Positions 1 to 5,250 of a stretch of DNA of 6,076 nt are shown here, one piece after another. Under the pieces are notes generated by a model, which was not told where the DNA came from, made no database searches, and worked only from the letters and a program-made list of their open reading frames with translations. Made by a program: the position numbers and the translations under genes. The DNA comes from an uncultured Ruminococcus sp. Lineage in GTDB: Bacteria > Bacillota > Clostridia > Oscillospirales > Acutalibacteraceae. The stretch's first letter is position 1, and every line of letters starts with the position of its first letter. The stretch spans positions 1-6,076 of the forward strand of contig CACXDV010000157.1 in the NCBI GenBank assembly GCA_902766585.1, in the 5' to 3' direction.

Positions 1-141
1 CTGAACAGAACTTTCGGCGGGCTTTGAGGAGGTATCTTCGGTTTTGTCACTGTTTTTCTGTGAGCAGCCTGTGAATATAGCTGTTCCGAGAAGAAGAACG
101 CACAGCACAGCGGCAGATTTGATGTATATGTTGTTTTTCAT
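1..141 (-). CDS. Lipoprotein, N-terminal part only (cut by window edge)
   Basis: Only the first 47 codons are present; the gene runs off the left edge. The ATG at 141 is preceded by an AGAAGG ribosome binding site about 7 bases upstream. The protein begins with Lys-2 and Lys-8, followed by a hydrophobic stretch (about residues 9-23) and then Phe-Thr-Gly-Cys, with Cys-26 as the likely lipidated residue. This is a lipobox with a slightly unusual Phe at -3. After Cys-26 comes a hydrophilic Ser/Thr/Lys/Glu-rich stretch typical of the flexible tether of Gram-positive lipoproteins. I infer export by Sec, lipidation and display on the outer face of the membrane. The start lies 14 bases after the stop of the hydrolase gene, so it is probably the third gene of the same operon. 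The functional domain is outside the window; a transporter binding protein is possible but unproven. Confidence 0.8.
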   Translation of the reverse strand, partial: MKNNIYIKSAAVLCVLLLGTAIFTGCSQKNSDKTEDTSSKPAESSVQ

Positions 142-155
142 TAAAAAGCCTTCTC

Positions 156-929
156 TCATATTGTAATAGAATCTCCGGCAGATATGTAATTCAGATGCTT
201 TATTATAGGACGCATGAAATCATATTGTTCTGTTCCCGTACAATGACAGGTAAAGTACCTTGTCGGATAACTGTCCAGCCTTTTTGCGTAGGAGGCAAGA
301 GTATCGCCGGGGGAAAGCTTCATAAAGTGAAATCCGCCTATAAGTATATCAGGCCGGAAATGCTCAGTGATATTTATTATTCCCCTGTGCGAGCAGCCGG
401 AAATAAGTACACGCTTACCGTTTTCTTCTATCAGAAGATACTGCTCATGTCTGAAATCCTCGGGAATGAGCCTGCCGCTTTCCATTACGGTAAGCCCGGC
501 GGCGCCCATATCGACTATTTGCGGGATATCAGCGCCGTCATATAAGGTCAGTCCCTCTCCGACAGATGTTTTTCCGGAAACAAAAATAAGGCGGGGATCA
601 TTTTTCAGTTCAGTATCAAGACCTATATATTTTCCATGCGCGTTGTAATGCGGCTCGAATGAGAATGTGCTGATATATACAGGTGCGGTTTTATTGAGCT
701 TGAGAAAGGTTTCAAGCCCGCCTCCGTGGTCATAATGACCGTGAGAAATAACAGCAAGCTCCGCATCCTTCAGGTCAATGCCAAGAGCAGCGGCATTCTC
801 AGCGAAAAGCCCCGTTTGCCCCATATCAAAAAGCAGCTTTTTACCGCAGGCTTCTATAAAAAGGCTCAGTCCGTGCTCTGTCGGAAGACAGCGGGCAGAG
901 GTGTTTTCTGTGAGTGCAGTTATTTTCAA
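156..929 (-). CDS. MBL-fold metallohydrolase, COG1237/DHPS-like
   Basis: A complete 257-residue cytosolic protein with no signal peptide or membrane segment. The metallo-beta-lactamase signature is clear: His63-Gly-His65-Tyr-Asp67-His68, the dinuclear metal site. It is preceded by the Leu-Leu-Phe-Asp35 strand and followed by Gly-Cys-Ser-His181, Gly-Gly-Phe-His201 and Cys228-His229-Cys230-Thr-Gly. The GCSH and HCTG motifs are typical of the COG1237 branch, which includes the archaeal protein named as a dihydropterin-ribofuranosylaminobenzene phosphate synthase. In gut Firmicutes the substrate of this branch is not known, so only 'metal-dependent hydrolase' is justified. I prefer a TTG start at 929: the upstream in-frame GTG at 938 shares its first G with the end of the ACGGAG ribosome binding site, whereas TTG sits 8 bases after it. 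The gene follows the secreted-protein gene by 14 bases and precedes the lipoprotein by 14, which suggests one transcript. Confidence 0.88.
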   Translation of the reverse strand: MKITALTENTSARCLPTEHGLSLFIEACGKKLLFDMGQTGLFAENAAALGIDLKDAELAVISHGHYDHGGGLETFLKLNKTAPVYISTFSFEPHYNAHGKYIGLDTELKNDPRLIFVSGKTSVGEGLTLYDGADIPQIVDMGAAGLTVMESGRLIPEDFRHEQYLLIEENGKRVLISGCSHRGIINITEHFRPDILIGGFHFMKLSPGDTLASYAKRLDSYPTRYFTCHCTGTEQYDFMRPIIKHLNYISAGDSITI

Positions 930-937
930 GCTTATCA

Positions 938-943
938 CTCCGT
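938..943 (-). promoter_or_regulatory. Ribosome binding site that sets the hydrolase start
   Basis: The minus strand reads ACGGAG directly after the TAA stop of the upstream gene. Its last G is the first base of an in-frame GTG, so that GTG cannot be served by this site. The in-frame TTG at 929-927 lies 8 bases downstream, a normal spacing. The site next to the stop codon also suggests translational coupling or ribosome re-initiation from the secreted-protein gene. Confidence 0.65.
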
Positions 944-3814
944 TTATTTTGTGACTGTTATCTTGCAGGTATCCTCAATGCCGTTCTGAGTGCGTACCTT
1001 TACATAAGTCGTACCCGGAGCGACAGCCTTGAAGCTTCCTGTCCAGTAGGTGTTTGTCATTTTGACGATATTGCTGTTGCCTGAGCTGTAGGTTCTGTTT
1101 GCTGCGGCGCTTCCTTCATTTACGACTGAAGAAAGTGATGCAGTCTGTCCGACCTTGAGTGTAAGCTCCTTTTTGCTGAGTTTTATTGATGCAGCGGCGG
1201 GCTTTATGATGATCTTGCATCTGTCAACGACATTATTATATGTAGTGACCTTGACATATGCGCTGCCCGCGTTTATAGCTTTAAATTCGCCCACCCAGTC
1301 GGTTCTTGTCATGCGGACATATTTCGCATTTGAGGATTTGTATATTCTGGCTGCCGATGCTTCGCCGCTATTAAGAGAGCTTGTCAGCTTCATTGTTTCT
1401 CCGACACCCATTGTTATCTCCTTTTTGGGAAGATAAACTGCCTTCGGCGCGGCAAGGACATTTACCTTGCAGGAGGCTGTAAGACCGTTGTAAAGCTTAA
1501 CTTTTATTTCGGTAAGTCCCACTGCTTTTCCCGTGAAGGTGCAGTTCCAGCTTGTCGGGGTTATCTCTGCGATTTTGCTGTTTGCTGATGTATAAACTCT
1601 TCCTGTTGCGGCAGAACCGCTGTCAGTTACGCTGCCGATAGTTGCTGTTTCGCCGAGACCTATGGTTATCCAGCTTTTTGACATGGATACCGATTTGGGA
1701 GCGTCCTTTACAGTCACCCTGCATTTTGCGGTCACGCCGTTATAGGTCGTCATTGTTATTTCTGCTGTACCCTTTTTCTTTCCGGTAAGGCAGCAGTTCC
1801 ATTTTGTTTTGTCAATGGAAACTATACTCTCATCGGATGAGGTATATTTTCTTACAGATGATGCAGCACCGTCATTTACAGTGCTTCCGAGAGTAAGCGT
1901 TTCACCGAGACCTATATTGACGGCGGATTTGCTCATAGCTGCGGATTCAGGCGCATTTTTTACGGTGACCTTGCAGAATACCTTGTCGCCCTTGAGATTT
2001 GCTGCCGAAACAGTGGCAGTACCGGCACTTTTTGCTGTCAGTTTTCCGTTTACTACAGTTACAACGGAATTATTTCCTGATTTCCACACAACAGTGCTGT
2101 CGGCAGTATCTGGGGTTACGGCAGCTTTCAGGTTATAGGTCTCTCCGACGCCGATATTGACGCTTGTTGTATTCAGCTTTATACCGGAGGTCATGTATAT
2201 TATTTCAACATGGTCAGCTTCTGCGGCTGCTTCTGCCGGAGAAGCCTTAAAGCAGACAACTGCGCGGGCTTCGTTTCCGTTGTAGAAGGGATTCTTTCCG
2301 AAGCTTTTCACCTCGTCAGTAATGGTTATATCGAAAACATTTTTATTGAATTTGAATGCATATGAGCCGATAGCCTTTACGCCCTTCGGAACGGTATATT
2401 TTGTATCCTTGTATTTTACGGGCATTGAAATGAGTTTTGACTTGTCCTTGCTCCAGAGGATACCGTCCGAAACGGTGAAGCTCGGGTTAGCTGAATTTAC
2501 AGTATAGCTTCCGACATTATAAGCGGGATAGAATGAATCCTCTTCAAGCTGCTTGAGGCTTTTCGGAATGCTTATGCTTACGGTATTTGAATATTGAAGC
2601 GCAAGAGGGGAAACGAACTGTGTTCCTTCCTTTATTACAAGCTTTTCGGGCTTATCAGCAGCACCGCTGCCGTCGCTGCTGATATATGAGGTCTTATAGC
2701 AGTAGAGGTAACGGTTGTCTATATAAACGAATCCGTCAGGCTGTTCGTTATACCATTTTGTATCAGCGAAAGCGCGGTAGCCTATCTTCTGAACGGAGGC
2801 GGGTATGCTGAAATCCGCAAGACTGCTGCAGCCTGAGAAGGCGGACATCGGTATTTCGGTCAAGCCCTCTGATATCACCGCCGAGGCAAGCGAAGAACAG
2901 CCCTCAAAAACTCTTTCGCCCATGATTTTTACTGATGAGGGGATAGTAACAGAGGTCAGCCCTGTGCAGTATGAAAATGCTCCTGCGCCTATTTCCTCTG
3001 TATTTTTAAGGTCTATCTCTGTCAGCTCGGTATTTCCCGAAAAGGCATTATCCTTTATTGTCTTAACGGTGTTGGGGAGAATGTATTTTCCTGTTCTTCT
3101 TTTTGGGTAAGCGTAGAGGACTGTACGCTCCTTGTTGAAAAGAACTCCGTTGAGAACGCTGAAGCTGCTGTTTCCCTCAGCAACGCCGAAGTTCTGTATA
3201 TTTGGACATTCACCGAGTATATCCGCGGGAAAATCGGTCATGCTTTTTCCGACAACAAGCTGAGTGATGCCGTCTGAGCATATCGCGCCCTCATTTACGG
3301 TTGTGACATCAGCGGGAATATTAAGCTTGCCCTTTTTGGTGTTGGGGCAGTATACAAGTACCTTTCCGTCTGCTGAACAAAGCATACCGTTCACGATTTT
3401 GAAGAAGGTGTTTTTCGGGTCAACGGTAATGCTTCCGATATTGATGCCCCAGAGCGCATAAGGCTCGATAGTTCTGATATTTGCGCCAAGCTTTAAATTA
3501 TAGGTCTTGCTGCTGCCGGCGGGATAGGCTGAGGAGTCAAAGGCATTGTAGGAAATTTCAGTGACCGGCTTGTTTTTGCAGGTATCCGGTATTTCAATAA
3601 GCTGCGGCGTATCCTTGTCAATACGGCATGAATACAGACCATAGCTGCCGTTTTCAAGCTCACGGAAACAAAGGTTCCCTGAGCTTACCCTGTCGCCCGC
3701 TGCAGCGCTTACGGTGATATCGCTGCCGGAAATCACGGGTACTGCTGCCGCTGCGCCTGCCATTATAGAAAATGCCAGGATAGATGAGAAAAATCTCAGA
3801 TGTTTGTTTTTCAT
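944..3814 (-). CDS. Large secreted protein: BspA-like LRRs plus five Big_2-type Ig-like domains
   Basis: A 956-residue exported protein. Residues 1 to about 40 form a signal peptide: Lys-2, Lys-4 and Arg-7, then a hydrophobic core (8-30) and Ala-rich cleavage candidates at 21-24 or 37-39. Residues about 80-530 are BspA/LRR_5-type leucine-rich repeats, with repeated Ala-Phe, Gly-Cys-Ser-Ser-Leu and Ile-Pro-x-x-Val steps (clearest at 261-350). Three related 50-residue inserts lie at 129-178, 209-258 and 437-487. Residues 544-620 are a canonical Big_2 Ig-like domain, and 621-956 are four variant Ig-like units of 84 residues each. No LPxTG, SLH, dockerin or C-terminal membrane segment is seen; the protein ends in the last Ig strand. 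I infer a released or non-covalently held extracellular binding protein; the ligand is unknown. The ATG at 3814 is preferred over the in-frame GTG at 3823, which abuts the AGAGGAA ribosome binding site. It is the first gene of the apparent operon. Confidence 0.88.
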   Translation of the reverse strand: MKNKHLRFFSSILAFSIMAGAAAAVPVISGSDITVSAAAGDRVSSGNLCFRELENGSYGLYSCRIDKDTPQLIEIPDTCKNKPVTEISYNAFDSSAYPAGSSKTYNLKLGANIRTIEPYALWGINIGSITVDPKNTFFKIVNGMLCSADGKVLVYCPNTKKGKLNIPADVTTVNEGAICSDGITQLVVGKSMTDFPADILGECPNIQNFGVAEGNSSFSVLNGVLFNKERTVLYAYPKRRTGKYILPNTVKTIKDNAFSGNTELTEIDLKNTEEIGAGAFSYCTGLTSVTIPSSVKIMGERVFEGCSSLASAVISEGLTEIPMSAFSGCSSLADFSIPASVQKIGYRAFADTKWYNEQPDGFVYIDNRYLYCYKTSYISSDGSGAADKPEKLVIKEGTQFVSPLALQYSNTVSISIPKSLKQLEEDSFYPAYNVGSYTVNSANPSFTVSDGILWSKDKSKLISMPVKYKDTKYTVPKGVKAIGSYAFKFNKNVFDITITDEVKSFGKNPFYNGNEARAVVCFKASPAEAAAEADHVEIIYMTSGIKLNTTSVNIGVGETYNLKAAVTPDTADSTVVWKSGNNSVVTVVNGKLTAKSAGTATVSAANLKGDKVFCKVTVKNAPESAAMSKSAVNIGLGETLTLGSTVNDGAASSVRKYTSSDESIVSIDKTKWNCCLTGKKKGTAEITMTTYNGVTAKCRVTVKDAPKSVSMSKSWITIGLGETATIGSVTDSGSAATGRVYTSANSKIAEITPTSWNCTFTGKAVGLTEIKVKLYNGLTASCKVNVLAAPKAVYLPKKEITMGVGETMKLTSSLNSGEASAARIYKSSNAKYVRMTRTDWVGEFKAINAGSAYVKVTTYNNVVDRCKIIIKPAAASIKLSKKELTLKVGQTASLSSVVNEGSAAANRTYSSGNSNIVKMTNTYWTGSFKAVAPGTTYVKVRTQNGIEDTCKITVTK
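947..2185 (-). repeat. Tandem Ig-like domain array (five domains)
   Basis: Domain 1 (nt 1955-2185, residues 544-620) has the usual Big_2 pattern, with Gly-Val-Gly-Glu-Thr, Val-Val-Trp577, Gly-Lys-Leu-Thr-Ala and an Ala-Gly-Thr-Ala turn. Domains 2-5 (nt 1703-1954, 1451-1702, 1199-1450, 947-1198) are 252 bp each with no length variation. Their landmarks recur every 84 residues: Gly 637/721/805/889 in the G-x-x-x-T turn, Trp 672/756/840/924 and Cys 698/782/866/950. The repeats are clear in protein but well diverged in DNA, so the duplications appear old. Confidence 0.85.
2354..3430 (-). repeat. Three copies of a 50-residue Asn-Gly-containing LRR insert module
   Basis: Residues 129-178, 209-258 and 437-487 align with at most one gap. 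The shared pattern is aromatic or Ile, x-Val, then Asn-x-x-Phe-x-Val-x-(Asn/Asp)-Gly-x-Leu, a charged turn, Leu with Tyr or Met then Pro or Cys-Pro, a Lys-rich turn, Tyr or Leu, (Ile/Leu/Val)-Pro, and a closing Val-x-x-Ile-like LRR strand. The nucleotide positions are 3281-3430, 3041-3190 and 2354-2506. A fourth degenerate relative may lie around residues 361-405. Such beta-hairpin inserts are familiar in BspA-like proteins of gut Firmicutes. Confidence 0.7.
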
Positions 3815-3850
3815 TTTATTCACTTCCTCTGTAGTTTAAAAAACATTATT

Positions 3851-3880
3851 ATTATATCATATTTGTAACAAATGTGACAG
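3851..3880 (-). promoter_or_regulatory. Sigma-A-type promoter of the secreted-protein operon
   Basis: On the minus strand a perfect TATAAT (3851-3856) is preceded by TGA, giving an extended -10 element. A weaker -35, CTGTCA (3875-3880, four of six matching consensus), lies 18 bp upstream. Transcription would start near 3844, leaving a leader of about 30 bases before the ATG at 3814. The weak -35 combined with an overlapping palindrome suggests a regulated promoter. Confidence 0.65.
3858..3876. promoter_or_regulatory. Near-palindrome between -35 and -10, candidate operator
   Basis: CATATTTGT and ACAAATGTG flank a central A at 3867. The two 9-base arms match at 8 of 9 positions, and the inner 6 bases are perfect. 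The element fills the spacer of the operon promoter, where a bound repressor would block RNA polymerase. A single extra AATTTGTTA half-like copy lies just upstream at 3883-3891. No regulator gene is in the window. Confidence 0.4.
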
Positions 3881-3908
3881 AGAATTTGTTATTTTCGTTG
3901 CATATTCT

Positions 3909-3952
3909 AAAAAAAAAGTCATGCTATTCAAAAAAAATGAACAACATGACTT
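3909..3952 (-). terminator. Intrinsic terminator downstream of yhaM
   Basis: Read on the minus strand, an 8-bp perfect stem AAGTCATG/CATGACTT (3945-3952 with 3916-3923) encloses a 3x3 internal loop, a further 4-bp TTCA/TGAA stem and a 7-base loop. The stem runs directly into nine consecutive T residues (3917 to 3909). It lies about 60 bases past the yhaM stop. In the plus direction the stem is followed by A-rich sequence, so it works in one direction only. It separates yhaM from the secreted-protein operon. Confidence 0.85.
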
Positions 3953-4014
3953 AAAAATAAGGGGAATGGTGTATTTTATGGTAAATTTTTCTGCTCCTTT
4001 ATCTTAAACAAGGC

Positions 4015-5013
4015 TCAGGTGTCACTTTCGTTAAGAGCTTCGGCTGTGAACTTCGGTCTGTAGAAATTATTATCAAAGCCGAAAGGCCTTTTTTCCGTCA
4101 TTTTGCCGGGAGCAAGATCCTCATAGAACTTTTCGCATGAATACATTTTTGCGTCAAGGTCGTCTATGAAATAGAGGGCGTGAGCCTCTGCTGTTGCGGG
4201 CGGCTTGATTGCGCCCCATTCCTGCTTGCTGTGATGCGAGCAGATCATATGCGCGAGAACATTGACCTTATCCGCATCATAGTTATCCTTCTTTTTTTCA
4301 TTCATTACCATTTCCGCTCCGATGAAGAGGTGACCGAACAATGCGCCGTGTACAGACATACTTGCGTCGCCCATGGCGGTGGTGTTATATTCATACATTT
4401 TGCCGATATCATGTAGCGCTGCTCCGGAGAGGAGAAGTTCCCTGTCGAGAATGGTGTATACCTTGCTCAGAGCATCGGCGGCAAGCATCATGCGGTATGA
4501 ATGATAAAGAAGTCCGCCTCTGAGATTATGGTGCATGGAAATAGCTGCCGAGGAGGTTTTAAAGTCCTCCTCATATCTTTTGAGAAGAGTTATTGCAAGC
4601 TTTGATATCGGAGTGTATTCGCTTTCTGATGGGGCGCTGTCCTCAAGGAGAGTTATCATTGTATTGAACATCAGGTCACAGTCTATGGGGGGAAGGGTTA
4701 TGAAATCCTTAATAGTGATATCCTTATCATCATTTGGCTTTATATCCCTTACTGTATAGCTCGGGAAATTGTTGTATTCTCCGACATCAAGAGATACAGC
4801 TGCAATACAGTTTGCGGATATGTCCATTTCATTGAGCTTTTTAAGATCTGTGTCGAACATATTTGCTGTACGGCTGTCTTTTTCGTCCTTCATAGTTATC
4901 TTGACAAAGCTGCTGCCGTTTTTTGCTTTATTCTCTTGAATATCTGTAATGTAAAACGGGCGGCTTACTTTATCGCCCTTTTTCATTTCAGAAAAAAGCG
5001 GGTATTTTTTCAT
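4015..5013 (-). CDS. yhaM: YhaM-like 3'-to-5' exoribonuclease (OB-fold plus HD domain)
   Basis: A complete 332-residue cytosolic protein, close to the usual length of about 310-330 for the YhaM family (COG3481). Residues about 10-95 form an OB-fold nucleic-acid-binding domain (Lys-x-Gly-Asp start and a Val-Lys-Ile-Thr-Met-Lys-Asp strand). Residues about 155-300 form an HD metal-dependent phosphohydrolase domain: His161-His162, Gly-Gly-Leu-Leu-Tyr-His171, Leu-His201-Asp202-Ile-Gly-Lys, Gly-His228, Cys-Ser-His260-His261 and Ile-Asp-Asp-Leu-Asp287. The motif order matches B. subtilis YhaM, a Mn-dependent exonuclease that trims RNA (and single-stranded DNA) from the 3' end. The ATG at 5013 has a GAGGT ribosome binding site 7 bases upstream. 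It is monocistronic by its own promoter and terminator, and is transcribed divergently from proS. All catalytic motifs look intact. The symbol is by family resemblance. Confidence 0.9.
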   Translation of the reverse strand: MKKYPLFSEMKKGDKVSRPFYITDIQENKAKNGSSFVKITMKDEKDSRTANMFDTDLKKLNEMDISANCIAAVSLDVGEYNNFPSYTVRDIKPNDDKDITIKDFITLPPIDCDLMFNTMITLLEDSAPSESEYTPISKLAITLLKRYEEDFKTSSAAISMHHNLRGGLLYHSYRMMLAADALSKVYTILDRELLLSGAALHDIGKMYEYNTTAMGDASMSVHGALFGHLFIGAEMVMNEKKKDNYDADKVNVLAHMICSHHSKQEWGAIKPPATAEAHALYFIDDLDAKMYSCEKFYEDLAPGKMTEKRPFGFDNNFYRPKFTAEALNESDT

Positions 5014-5054
5014 TTTTTTGACCTCATTTCGTTATTTGAATTGCCTTTGAATAA

Positions 5055-5083
5055 ATTATAGCATACTATTTTTAAGATGTCCA
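5055..5083 (-). promoter_or_regulatory. Promoter of yhaM
   Basis: On the minus strand, TGGACA (5078-5083, five of six matching TTGACA) is followed after exactly 17 bp by TATAAT (5055-5060), with an extended -10 TGC just before it. Transcription should start near 5048, about 35 bases before the ATG at 5013. Confidence 0.8.
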
Positions 5084-5150
5084 TTTTTTATTTTAAGCAT
5101 TATTCAATAAATTGTATATATCAAATAGTAATAATTTGCGGTTTGTTTCG

Positions 5151-5179
5151 TTGCAAATAATGATTTAATGTGTTATAAT
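5151..5179 (+). promoter_or_regulatory. Promoter of proS
   Basis: TTGCAA (5151-5156) and TATAAT (5174-5179) are separated by 17 bp, with an extended -10 TGT at 5171-5173. The expected transcription start is 5185-5188, giving a leader of about 60 bases. The -35 overlaps the right arm of a small inverted repeat, ATTTGC at 5134-5139 and GCAAAT at 5153-5158. Confidence 0.8.
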
Positions 5180-5187
5180 CTGTTTGT

Positions 5188-5250
5188 ATGTTTAAAAAAT
5201 ACGGAAACAGGCTTTCCGTAAAACAAATAATACGGAGGAAAAGAAAATGA
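5188..5250 (+). CDS. Possible 20-codon leader peptide overlapping proS
   Basis: An ATG at 5188 opens a 20-codon frame whose TGA stop overlaps the proS start codon as ATGA (5247-5250). The ATG falls at or within about 3 bases of the predicted transcription start, so it could only be translated as a leaderless message; there is no room for a ribosome binding site. The peptide would be strongly basic (eight Lys/Arg in the last ten residues). That composition follows simply from the purine-rich ribosome binding site it reads through. It contains no proline codon, so classical attenuation by proline starvation is not supported. It may be a chance frame. Confidence 0.2.
   Translation: MFKKYGNRLSVKQIIRRKRK
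5200..5238 (+). promoter_or_regulatory. proS leader hairpin with alternative pairing to the ribosome binding site
   Basis: TACGGAAA (5200-5207) and TTTCCGTA (5213-5220) form a perfect 8-bp stem around a 5-base loop. The same TTTCCGTA segment can instead pair with TACGGAGG (5231-5238) across a 10-base loop, with six Watson-Crick pairs plus two G-U pairs. That alternative covers the GGAGG Shine-Dalgarno sequence. The upstream stem should win by default and leave the site open. Whether switching happens is inference. Confidence 0.45.

Noticed and set aside
195..545. Plus-strand open frames inside the operon and inside yhaM (for example 195-545, 1155-1436, 1809-2138, 4180-4416)
   Set aside because: They lie opposite well-supported genes with recognisable domains, lack convincing ribosome binding sites and show no domain signature; they are antisense shadows.
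944..1000. Sortase signal, dockerin or SLH anchor at the C-terminus of the secreted protein
   Set aside because: The protein ends in the last Ig strand (Cys-Lys-Ile-Thr-Val-Thr-Lys) with no LPxTG, hydrophobic tail, calcium-loop repeats or SLH motifs.
947..2185. CRISPR array or recent DNA-level tandem duplication
   Set aside because: The 252-bp periodicity is in the protein; the nucleotide copies are well diverged and coding, with no short identical repeats and spacers.
3953..4014. Small gene after yhaM suggested by an AAAGGAG motif on the minus strand (about 3994-4000)
   Set aside because: No ATG, GTG or TTG lies at a usable distance downstream, and the stretch ends in the yhaM terminator; it is most likely the yhaM 3' untranslated region.
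5014..5246. T-box riboswitch in front of proS
   Set aside because: The promoter leaves a leader of only about 60 bases, and no T-box consensus, specifier stem or terminator/antiterminator pair is visible.
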